A stretch of DNA of 64,000 bases, taken from positions 109,742-173,741 of the forward strand of contig CAZPWS010000001.1 of NCBI GenBank assembly GCA_964590225.1, in the 5' to 3' direction. The translations under genes were made by a program, and so were the position numbers. Positions 1 to 7,783 of this stretch are shown piece after piece; the first letter of the stretch is position 1, and each line of letters opens with the position of its first letter. This DNA is from JAEUSG01 sp964590225. GTDB lineage: Bacteria; Fibrobacterota; OXYB2-FULL-49-7; JAEUSG01. The notes beneath the pieces were generated by a model. The model was not told the origin of the DNA and did not search any database. It saw only the letters and a list, made by a program, of their open reading frames with translations.

Positions 1-1
1 T

Positions 2-1204
2 GCGGCATGGCTTGTTTCGGGCGACACTTTTGCCACACATATTGCCGCATCTGTGGATACACCACTGATTGCGCTCTTCGCTCCAACTTCTCCAAAAGAA
101 ACAGGGCCATATACAGATAAAGCCACAGTAATTACCACAGACTGTCTTTGTTTCGGCAATTATGAAGGAAGCTGTGGTTTAGATAGAGAATGTCTCGGCA
201 CCATTCCCCCAAGTGCAGTTTTTCAAGTAATTATGAAAAAACAAATCGAGCTTCCTACGCACTGCCAATGTCTTCGCTCTCTTTTTGACGAATCAACGGG
301 CCTTATTGATTTTGTAGTAAAACACAATAACAAGAGCTGCTATGCTGCTGCTTCAAGAAAAGTTTTTACTTACTTTGCCTCTATAGAAACAACAAACGCT
401 GCACCACTAACATCAGAGGAGACGAGAATACTTGAACAGTTTAGAGTCTCTCTTATTTCAAATATTTCTGTTTTATCGCAAATTAGGGCAACCAGCGATC
501 CAGATAAGCGGAAAAGTCTTGTTGCCGAAAATTTCAATATTGAAAGAACTCTTAATATGTATGGGCAGGTGGGAGCGCTACTGAGCGCATGGCTCCGCTT
601 AAAGAACAATGCTGCCGATTCCAGCGATTTTGGTCAACTTGTATCAAGCTTTCTTAACAATGCCAGAAATCTCTCCTTTGCCGTCGATTTTACCCTTTCT
701 GGCTCTGATTCAACCACTTACCCAATAATGCAGCCTGCATACGAGCTTATAGCATTAACAGCGACATCTTCGCCCGAAGAGGCTATCATTAGGGGAGCTG
801 CGAGCCCTACCGACTATATTCTTATCGCTAACAGCGCAACGCAATTTACAGAAGAAGCGATTGATCAGATGATCGAAGCCATAAGCCGCGAGAAGGATAT
901 TATAGGCTGCATCCCCAAAATCCTCTCTTTAGATGACACAGTATATCATGCCGGCTATGCGATAGCGGACGACGCCTCGCTCTCTCCATTATTGCAAGGC
1001 CTCCCCCGATTCAATGCAGAAGTTGTTAAACCTCGCCTTATTTTATCGGCAGAGCCCATTTTTGTTCTTCTGAAACGGTCTATCCTGAACAAGGAAACAG
1101 AAAAATTACCGTTTAGAGAAAAACTTATATCCTACTGCAACGGGCGTGCTGGACTGTTATACTATCCAGAAGTAGAAATATACTTTGACCAAAAAAATAG
1201 TTAG
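2..1204 (+). CDS. GT9 heptosyltransferase-like protein fused to a GT2-like module, 5' end outside the window
   Basis: The frame is open from the window edge (a GTG at 53 is internal), so only about the last 400 residues are visible. The first residues, SGDTFATHIAA followed by TPLIALFAPTSPKETGPY, match the nucleotide-sugar-binding C-terminal part of family 9 glycosyltransferases, which build LPS-type cores in the cytoplasm. A Cys-rich stretch follows. From about visible residue 220 the protein instead resembles the end of a family 2 glycosyltransferase: DYILIANSATQF, IIGCIPKIL, VYHAGYAI and QGLPRF occur in the usual order. The acidic DXD that should sit at ILIANSATQ is absent, so the second module may be inactive or structural. 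The GT9 assignment is fairly secure. The GT2 resemblance is my own reading and less certain. Confidence 0.7.
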   Translation, partial: AAWLVSGDTFATHIAASVDTPLIALFAPTSPKETGPYTDKATVITTDCLCFGNYEGSCGLDRECLGTIPPSAVFQVIMKKQIELPTHCQCLRSLFDESTGLIDFVVKHNNKSCYAAASRKVFTYFASIETTNAAPLTSEETRILEQFRVSLISNISVLSQIRATSDPDKRKSLVAENFNIERTLNMYGQVGALLSAWLRLKNNAADSSDFGQLVSSFLNNARNLSFAVDFTLSGSDSTTYPIMQPAYELIALTATSSPEEAIIRGAASPTDYILIANSATQFTEEAIDQMIEAISREKDIIGCIPKILSLDDTVYHAGYAIADDASLSPLLQGLPRFNAEVVKPRLILSAEPIFVLLKRSILNKETEKLPFREKLISYCNGRAGLLYYPEVEIYFDQKNS

Positions 1205-1239
1205 CCACTGCCAAAAAAATGGGTGTATTCGCTACCCGC

Positions 1240-1257
1240 AAAGCAAACGATTGCTTT
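1240..1257. promoter_or_regulatory. LacI-family operator candidate O1
   Basis: AAAGCAAACGATTGCTTT is a palindrome with 7-base arms around a central CG. This is the layout of LacI/GalR-family operators (GCAANCGNTTGC-like). It lies about 90 bases before the oxidoreductase gene whose downstream partner encodes a LacI-type repressor. Binding by that repressor is inference. Confidence 0.6.
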
Positions 1258-1314
1258 AATTTATTGCATTTATTTTTGTTTTTTTACATATTATTATAAG
1301 CCTTAGCCAATAAA

Positions 1315-1328
1315 TAGCAATCGTTATC
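1315..1328. promoter_or_regulatory. Second, weaker LacI-family operator candidate O2
   Basis: AGCAATCGTTATCT repeats the GCAA-N-CG-N-TT core of the upstream site with a poorer right arm. It lies between an AT-rich possible -10 (TATTAT at 1289-1294) and the ribosome binding site (GGGG at 1337-1340). Its centre is about 73 bp from the upstream site, close to seven helical turns. Confidence 0.4.
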
Positions 1329-1346
1329 TTAAACTTGGGGTAAATC

Positions 1347-2702
1347 ATGATTAAAAAAAAACGATACGCACAAGTTGGGCTCGGTGGAAGACACGAGTTG
1401 TTCCGCGACGCAATCACTCATTCCTATCCTGATAATAACGAAATGGTAGCACTATGCGATACAAATGAAGGGCGATTACATCTGTCGGCAGCTCGAATTA
1501 ACGAAAAGACAGGCTTAGAAGTTAGGCAATATCATGCGAATAACTTCACTGACATGATAAAAGAAACAAAACCTGATTGTGTTATTGTCACTACAAAAGA
1601 CTGTTTTCATGACGAATATATTTGTGAAGCGATGAATATGGGGTGCGATGTCATTACTGAAAAACCGATGACTATTGATGCAAAACGATGCCGCCGAATT
1701 ATCAACACAGCTAAAAAGACAGGACGGAAATGCACCGTAACATTCAACTACAGATACTCACCGCCCCGAACACAAATCAAAGACCTACTAATGTCGGGCA
1801 TAATAGGCGAAGTATTTTCGGTTGACTTCCACTGGATGCTCGATACGCACCACGGGGCGGACTATTTTCGGCGTTGGCATCGAAACAAAAAGAATTCCGG
1901 AGGATTAATGGTTCATAAAGCCACCCATCACTTCGATTTGGTAAATTGGCTTCTCGGCACTGTTCCCCAAAGCGTTTATGCATCCGGCCATCGCCGCTTC
2001 TACACGCCCACAACTGCCGAAAACTACGGACTTAAGAAACGAGGCATTCGTTGTCATAAATGTAAAGAAATCACATCTTGCCCCTTTGCGCTAAGAATGG
2101 AAAAAAATGACTCTCTCCGCGCCATGTACCTTGACGCCGAAGCCCACGATGGCTATTACCGCGACCTATGTGTTTTTAGTCCGGAAATTGATATCGAAGA
2201 CTCGATGAATCTCGTTGTAAACTACTGTAACGGTGCAAAAATGAGCTATTCGTTGAACGCTTTTTCGCCATGGGAAGGCCACATTATATCATTTAATGGC
2301 AGCAAAGGAAGACTCGAACACAAATGCGAGGAAACAGTTTATATCAATGCAGACGGCAGCGTACCCGGAGCACTTAAAACTGAGGGGAGCTGGACTCGTA
2401 TTTTTCCCTTACATTCCCCAGCATATGAAATTCCACTGTGGCAAGCGAAAGGTGGTCACGGAGGGGCAGACCCTGCCATGTTACATGCTCTTTTTTCTCC
2501 AGATGCCGTCAACGGCGATAAATACATGCGCAAAGCAGATGAGCGGGCAGGCGCGTGGTCAATTATGGTTGGCATAGCCGCGAATGAGTCCATGCGCACA
2601 AACAAAGTTGTGTCAATTAAAGAACTGCTTCCGTCTATTCCATTACCGGATTATCCAGACAACCTAAATACAAATAGCAAACGGGAAAACAAAAGTGAAT
2701 GA
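1347..2702 (+). CDS. Gfo/Idh/MocA-family NAD(P)-dependent oxidoreductase
   Basis: A 451-residue cytoplasmic dehydrogenase of the glucose-fructose oxidoreductase / inositol dehydrogenase family. The N-terminal Rossmann fold starts at AQVGLGGRHELF (about residues 8-19), and the family EKP signature is at EKPMTID (about 105). The C-terminal alpha/beta domain carries HKATHHFDLVNWLLG, where the catalytic His region is expected. Four Cys (about 235, 238, 245 and 275; RCHKCKEITSCPF then RDLCVF) could bind a metal. The start has GGGG six bases upstream. The gene overlaps the following LacI-type regulator by 8 bases, so the two are co-transcribed. The substrate is probably a sugar or cyclitol derivative, but the sequence does not say which. 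Confidence 0.88.
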   Translation: MIKKKRYAQVGLGGRHELFRDAITHSYPDNNEMVALCDTNEGRLHLSAARINEKTGLEVRQYHANNFTDMIKETKPDCVIVTTKDCFHDEYICEAMNMGCDVITEKPMTIDAKRCRRIINTAKKTGRKCTVTFNYRYSPPRTQIKDLLMSGIIGEVFSVDFHWMLDTHHGADYFRRWHRNKKNSGGLMVHKATHHFDLVNWLLGTVPQSVYASGHRRFYTPTTAENYGLKKRGIRCHKCKEITSCPFALRMEKNDSLRAMYLDAEAHDGYYRDLCVFSPEIDIEDSMNLVVNYCNGAKMSYSLNAFSPWEGHIISFNGSKGRLEHKCEETVYINADGSVPGALKTEGSWTRIFPLHSPAYEIPLWQAKGGHGGADPAMLHALFSPDAVNGDKYMRKADERAGAWSIMVGIAANESMRTNKVVSIKELLPSIPLPDYPDNLNTNSKRENKSE

Positions 2703-3765
2703 AGAAGAGATACACATAAACGATAGACAAAATCTCAAAACATTAGCAAAAAAACTTGACATTTCTACTAGCACAGTCTCTCGTGCATTTTCTGGTAAGA
2801 AAGGTGTATCTCACAAAAAAAGAAAAGAAATATTGGCTCTCGCGGAAGAATTGGGAATACAGCCAGATCCATCTGCAAGCATGCTCCGCATGGGGAAAAG
2901 AAGAGGATTATGCATAGTAATTCCCCATGAGGCAACAGAGATTTCGGCCATAAGAAACAACTTACTTTTCGCAAAAGGTGTCGAGAACTTAGGTTCATGT
3001 TCTGTATTTGTAAGCGTACGGGGAGAAGATATAAACGAAGTGTTAAAAACAGTAATTGGAAGAAACTATGAAGCAATCGTATTATGTGGCACAGGAGGAA
3101 AGATTGATGAAAAAACTGTAACTATGATTAGAACACAAAAAATTGCTTTTCTTTCTATTGACACAAACCATCAAGGAATTGATAAAATAGTCTTTAGGAG
3201 AGAAAACGGTACCTATCAGGCAACAAGGCTTTTTTTACTTGGAGAACGCAAAAATATTCATGTCTTAAGTTTCACAGGAATTGAAAAACCAGACTCTCGT
3301 CTAAACGGTGTTTTGGCCGCCTTTTCTTCATTGAATGTCCCTATTCACCGTTTAAAGCTGATTCAGATTAATGGTGGCACAAGCGATACCGGCTACCAAA
3401 TTACAAAACGCATTATTGCCGAATCTCCTGTTGAAGCAATGCTTTGCACAAATGACATGATAGCTTTAGGAGCGTTAAAAGCTCTGCACGACAGTAATAT
3501 CAATGTTCCGCGCGATGTGTGGGTTGTAGGTTTTGATAATCTTGCATACACACAATATCTCACCATTCCACTAACGACCGTTTCTCAACCCATGGAAGAA
3601 GCGGCAACAGCTGCCATTAGAATGCTACTTGCGCGGATTAAAGACTATAATCAGCCTCCAATGCAGGAAAGTTTCAGTTGTCATCTGCTCGTTCGTGAAA
3701 GTGCCCCGATCACAGATTATCAAATGCGAAAAGCTGTCTTTCAAGAATATCCTTATTTCGCTTAA
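2695..3765 (+). CDS. LacI/GalR-family transcriptional regulator
   Basis: A 356-residue regulator starting at a GTG that overlaps the oxidoreductase stop. The N-terminal helix-turn-helix is clear: LKTLAKKLDISTSTVSRAFSG (about 15-35) and the hinge-helix region around PDPSASMLRMGKRRG (about 58-72). The rest is a periplasmic-binding-protein-like effector domain with the typical AMLCTNDMIALGALKAL and VVGFDNLAYTQYLTIPLTTV stretches. It probably represses its own operon through the CG-centred palindromes at 1240 and 1315. The ligand is likely a substrate or product of the partner oxidoreductase (inference). Confidence 0.9.
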   Translation: MNEEEIHINDRQNLKTLAKKLDISTSTVSRAFSGKKGVSHKKRKEILALAEELGIQPDPSASMLRMGKRRGLCIVIPHEATEISAIRNNLLFAKGVENLGSCSVFVSVRGEDINEVLKTVIGRNYEAIVLCGTGGKIDEKTVTMIRTQKIAFLSIDTNHQGIDKIVFRRENGTYQATRLFLLGERKNIHVLSFTGIEKPDSRLNGVLAAFSSLNVPIHRLKLIQINGGTSDTGYQITKRIIAESPVEAMLCTNDMIALGALKALHDSNINVPRDVWVVGFDNLAYTQYLTIPLTTVSQPMEEAATAAIRMLLARIKDYNQPPMQESFSCHLLVRESAPITDYQMRKAVFQEYPYFA

Positions 3766-3796
3766 TTGAACAAAAGACTATATTTTCTTATATAAT
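3766..3796 (+). promoter_or_regulatory. Sigma70-type promoter of the topoisomerase VI operon
   Basis: A perfect TATAAT lies at 3791-3796, with TTGAAC at 3766-3771 as -35 (19-base spacer, or TGAACA with 18). It sits directly after the LacI-type gene stop and about 35 bases before the SD-supported start of the coiled-coil gene. Confidence 0.5.
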
Positions 3797-3831
3797 AGCA
3801 TTTAAAGAGCATTTAACAGATGAGGTTACAA

Positions 3832-5031
3832 ATGCAGCAGGAAAATAGTTGGGGAAACGATTCGATACAGCTTTCTACTTCGGGTAGAAATAGGATTTTT
3901 GACGCCATTGTAAATGGCGAAAAGAAAGAAACTGCTAATACAGTTCTGGACGATTCCCTATTTGATGTCTCCGAAAGGATGGTATTACGCGAAAAAGAAA
4001 ATGCCAAAAAGGCGCTCGAAGAACTTTGGCTTCTTAAAAAGGGCTGTAGAGAAAAAGACATCCCCATTCTCGATATGCTTATAGACTACTACCAGAAAAA
4101 AATAGACTCTGTTCGGCAAAAGGAAGAAAGATTAAAGAATATTAGTCGCGATTCTGCCTCGTCGATTGAAGAAAGAAAAATTATAAAGAACGAACTCGCA
4201 GGCATTATCAAAGAAATTGACGACTGCAAACAGGAAATGGAGTTTCTCAGAATAAAACAGGATAAACTTCTTGTAAAAGAGAAAGAGCTTAAAGAAAAGG
4301 ATGCACTCATAACACAGACGCTTGAAACACAGGAAAAAGAGGTCCTTGATAGTTTGCATAGCGTTATTCTATCCCGCCCGTCGGCAAACACACAATTTTC
4401 TACCGAAAGCACTCCAAACCAAGTTGATCAAACAGTAATAGAACAGGAACATGTCGCTGTTAAGGAAAGCGTTGTACAGGACAATTCTTTACAAATACAA
4501 ATAGTTAATAATACAGATGCCCAAAATACAACGGCAACTGAGCCACGCACAGAAGCTTCTATTTACAAGGCGTACCAGCCGGTAGAACGGTCAAGGTTTC
4601 CAAAATCCATAGTTAAAACGGATAGGGGACGCATTCTCGGCGAATATTTCTACGATCCCAAAGTATATAAAAACGCCCGTCACTATGTATTCAACGGTCT
4701 TTATTTTGCCGACCAATTATCAAAGGGTATTGAACTTTTCCGTATCGACGAAACTAACGAAAACATCATGAACGATCTCTCGCTCATGATTGCAGACATA
4801 CTCAACCGCTCCGAGACCCGTCCAAACATCCACTTTGAGGTATCAACAAACGAGATACTCAATAAATCAACAATGGTGGAGTTGTCAGAACATGTAAGGA
4901 ATAGGAATATCCAGGCAATGGAGCAGTTTTGCAACCGTTATTTAAAAAAGCACGAAGCGCTCGGTCAGAATCACGATCAGATACTGGCAGAACAATTAGC
5001 GAACATTAGCAACACCGCAACAAATGGCTAA
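3832..5031 (+). CDS. Coiled-coil protein encoded with topoisomerase VI
   Basis: I do not recognise a family. The ATG at 3832 is preferred over the in-frame ATG at 3820 because GAGG lies six bases before it; this gives 399 residues. The first 40 residues are polar. Residues about 45-190 are highly charged and heptad-like (runs of E/K with spaced L/I), a long coiled coil. Residues about 195-250 are a Gln/Asn/Thr-rich linker. The C-terminal 130 residues (from RSRFPKSIVKTDRGRILGEYF) look globular. There is no signal peptide or membrane segment. The stop overlaps the top6B start by 8 bases, so translation is coupled. An accessory or loading partner of topoisomerase VI is plausible but unproven. 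Confidence 0.8.
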   Translation: MQQENSWGNDSIQLSTSGRNRIFDAIVNGEKKETANTVLDDSLFDVSERMVLREKENAKKALEELWLLKKGCREKDIPILDMLIDYYQKKIDSVRQKEERLKNISRDSASSIEERKIIKNELAGIIKEIDDCKQEMEFLRIKQDKLLVKEKELKEKDALITQTLETQEKEVLDSLHSVILSRPSANTQFSTESTPNQVDQTVIEQEHVAVKESVVQDNSLQIQIVNNTDAQNTTATEPRTEASIYKAYQPVERSRFPKSIVKTDRGRILGEYFYDPKVYKNARHYVFNGLYFADQLSKGIELFRIDETNENIMNDLSLMIADILNRSETRPNIHFEVSTNEILNKSTMVELSEHVRNRNIQAMEQFCNRYLKKHEALGQNHDQILAEQLANISNTATNG

Positions 5032-6601
5032 GAAAGAATCAACTGGAAAAAAGGATGCGGCGACACTAGCCGAAAAGCAACGCAACATCTCAGTCTCGGA
5101 ATTTTTCTCAAAAAACCGACATCTTTTAGGGTTTGATAACCCAAGAAGGGCGCTCCTGACTGCCGTAAAGGAAGCCGTTGACAATTCATTGGATGCCTGT
5201 GAAGAAGCAGGGATACTGCCAGAAATTTCCGTGACACTAAAAGAACTTTCTGAAGACCGTTTTTATATGAGTGTAGAAGATAATGGCCCTGGCATAATTG
5301 AACGCGAAATTCCTAATATTTTCGGCAGACTTCTGTATGGTTCAAAATTTCACTCTCTCAAAATGAGCAGAGGGCAGCAAGGCATAGGAATCTCAGCAGC
5401 TGGTATGTATGGCCAGCTCACAACTGGTCAGCCAATCAAAATTACATCCAAAATTGGTCCTAAAAAACCAGCTCACTATTACCATCTCCATCTTAACACT
5501 GCACACAATAAGCCGGAAATTCTCAAAGACATCGAGATTGAATGGGATAAGGACCATGGCACCAAGGTCGAAATCGAAATGGAGGCAAAGTACCTTAAAG
5601 GACGCTCCTCTGTTGACGAATATATTAAACTGACTGCAATTGCCAACCCTCATGTTACACTTAAGTACCTCTCCCCTATTGAAAAGGAAGATGTAGTTAT
5701 ATACAATAGGGTTACAGACACAATGCCTCCCGAAACACGGGAGATAAAACCTCATCCACATGGTGTGGAATTAGGCCTTCTTATCAAAATGTTAAAGGAT
5801 ACAAGCGGCCGCACACTAAAAAGCTTCCTTCAGTCAGATTTCTCTCGTGTTTCGGGCAAGGTTGCCGATGAGGTATGCACGGCTGCTTCGTTGAATGGAG
5901 GAGCCAAACCAAAAAATGTTATTGCAAGCGATGTCGAAAAGCTACATAAGGCTATTCAGTCTGTAAAAATCATGAATCCGCCCACTGATTGCATTTCCCC
6001 CATTGGTGAAGAACTTCTTAAAGCAGGACTTCAAAAGGAAGTTGGAGCAGAACTTTTTGTTGCTACAACCCGTCCCCCATCTGTTTATCGCGGCAACCCT
6101 TTTCAAATCGAGGCAGCTATTGCATATGGCGGCAATCTTCCTGGTGATGAACTCGCGACTGTCCTCCGTTTTGCCAATAGAGTTCCCCTTCAGTATCAAC
6201 AATCGGCCTGCGCCATTTTTAAAACTGTACAAGGTCTCGACTGGAAAAATTACGGGCTTGACCAGGCGAGAGGCGCACTACCTACGGCACCAATGATGAT
6301 AATGGTACATATGGCATCTGTGTGGGTTCCATTTACTTCCGAAAGCAAGGAAGCAATTGCAAGCTACGATGAAATAACTAAAGAGATCAAACTTGCTCTG
6401 CAGGAATGTGGGCGACAAATTGGCATTCATATTAGCAGAAAGCGGAAAAATGCCGACGAATTAAAAAAACGGAACTACATTCAAATGTACATACCGCACA
6501 TCGGGATTGCGCTAAAACAAATTCTTGGGCTTAGCGACAAGGAAGAAGAGGCGACAGTTAATACACTTACAGACACCCTCGAAAGGAGCCGCAAGCTATG
6601 A
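5024..6601 (+). CDS. top6B: DNA topoisomerase VI subunit B
   Basis: The ATPase subunit of a type IIB topoisomerase, 525 residues, near archaeal length. The Bergerat (GHKL) fold is complete: KEAVDNSLDAC (49-59) for Mg and ATP, VEDNGPGI (84-91), and SRGQQGIGISAAGMYGQ (115-131). An H2TH-like region follows (about 230-310), then a transducer domain with ASVWVPFTSESKEAIA; Lys about 442 is the expected ATP-sensing switch lysine. The protein should dimerise on ATP and drive strand passage through a break made by subunit A. It overlaps its neighbours on both sides (8 and 4 bases). Topoisomerase VI is typical of archaea and plants and patchy in bacteria. All key motifs are intact, so it should be active. 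Confidence 0.95.
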   Translation: MAKKESTGKKDAATLAEKQRNISVSEFFSKNRHLLGFDNPRRALLTAVKEAVDNSLDACEEAGILPEISVTLKELSEDRFYMSVEDNGPGIIEREIPNIFGRLLYGSKFHSLKMSRGQQGIGISAAGMYGQLTTGQPIKITSKIGPKKPAHYYHLHLNTAHNKPEILKDIEIEWDKDHGTKVEIEMEAKYLKGRSSVDEYIKLTAIANPHVTLKYLSPIEKEDVVIYNRVTDTMPPETREIKPHPHGVELGLLIKMLKDTSGRTLKSFLQSDFSRVSGKVADEVCTAASLNGGAKPKNVIASDVEKLHKAIQSVKIMNPPTDCISPIGEELLKAGLQKEVGAELFVATTRPPSVYRGNPFQIEAAIAYGGNLPGDELATVLRFANRVPLQYQQSACAIFKTVQGLDWKNYGLDQARGALPTAPMMIMVHMASVWVPFTSESKEAIASYDEITKEIKLALQECGRQIGIHISRKRKNADELKKRNYIQMYIPHIGIALKQILGLSDKEEEATVNTLTDTLERSRKL

Positions 6602-7752
6602 GTCATAGGCGTAATGATCAGGAAGTGGAGGTTCGTTCGAAATCAAATATTTCGGCGGCTGATGACAAGAAGGTTACAAAAAGTATAGAGAACTGCGCTT
6701 CAGAAATTCACAGGAAAATTTTATCGAAATCTTCTCCATCACTCAAGTTCCCACTTCGTGCGCTATCAAATGTCAAGTATGATCCTAAGGAAGGTTATTT
6801 TGAGATAGGCAAACAGGGAAAAATCCGAACCCTGACTGTAAATACAGTTAAATCCTTTGCACAAACACTAAGAATGATGGCCCTTTCCAAGGAGCTGATT
6901 GAAACAAACGATTTTGCAACAAAGAGGGATGCATACTATCAAAGCAAGAATTGGGAGGAAGCCCGTTTCGATGAGCAGCCGGAATCCGATACTGTTATGG
7001 ACGACATGGAGGCGCTTTTTGCGGTCTCAGATGTCTCCCGTGAACAGTTGCGCTTTATTCCTGAAGAGCATGGCGGGGCGGTTGGAGGGGAACTTATAGT
7101 CCACGACACCGATGAAAGCGGAAGGCCTCTGAAAATTGACTGTACAAAATTTGGTTCCGGTGCCTATTCAGTACCAAGTTCAAATGAGCATCTCCGTTTT
7201 GAAACTAAGGCAAAGTTTGTACTTGTGATTGAAACCGCCGGTATGTTTGAGAGGCTTAACCGTCACGCATTCTGGAGAAAAGCAAACTGCATTCTTGTTG
7301 CGATGGGCGGTGTTCCCACGCGAGCAACAAGACGATTTGTGCGAAGGCTATCCGATCAATGCAAGATACCGGTTTATGCTTTCGTTGACTGCGATCCTTA
7401 CGGCATATCAAATATCTACCGTACCATGAAAGTTGGTTCTGGCAATGCGGCGCATATTAACAGATTCTTCTGTGTGCCGCAGGCGCGCTTTCTTGGCGTT
7501 ACTCCGCAGGATATTATTGACTACAAGCTTCCCACCCACCCGTTACAGGATGTTGATATTAAAAGGGCAAATGATGCTATCAAGAATGATCCTTTTTTTA
7601 TTAGGCATAAAGAATGGAAAGCTGCTCTGGAGCAGTTAATAAAAATGGAGGTTCGCGCCGAACAGCAGGCTTTTGCCAAACACTCACTTAACTTTGTAAT
7701 GGACGAGTATCTTCCGAGAAAGCTAAAAAATCCAGACCGTTTTTTGCCATAG
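6598..7752 (+). CDS. top6A: DNA topoisomerase VI subunit A (Spo11-like)
   Basis: The DNA-cleaving subunit, 384 residues, starting in an ATGA overlap with top6B. The winged-helix/CAP domain carries the cleavage motif ATKRDAYYQ; the catalytic tyrosine is Tyr113 or Tyr114. The Toprim domain shows Glu212 in LVIETAGMFERL, the ATRRFVRRL helix, and the Mg-binding FVDCDPYG (Asp264, Asp266). Together with Top6B it forms the A2B2 enzyme that makes double-strand breaks and relaxes or decatenates DNA. Length and motif order match archaeal Top6A, with no truncation. The upstream coiled-coil gene is the only other obvious partner. Confidence 0.95.
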   Translation: MSHRRNDQEVEVRSKSNISAADDKKVTKSIENCASEIHRKILSKSSPSLKFPLRALSNVKYDPKEGYFEIGKQGKIRTLTVNTVKSFAQTLRMMALSKELIETNDFATKRDAYYQSKNWEEARFDEQPESDTVMDDMEALFAVSDVSREQLRFIPEEHGGAVGGELIVHDTDESGRPLKIDCTKFGSGAYSVPSSNEHLRFETKAKFVLVIETAGMFERLNRHAFWRKANCILVAMGGVPTRATRRFVRRLSDQCKIPVYAFVDCDPYGISNIYRTMKVGSGNAAHINRFFCVPQARFLGVTPQDIIDYKLPTHPLQDVDIKRANDAIKNDPFFIRHKEWKAALEQLIKMEVRAEQQAFAKHSLNFVMDEYLPRKLKNPDRFLP

Positions 7753-7783
7753 AGACGAACTAAATATTTAAGGAGATTTTACA

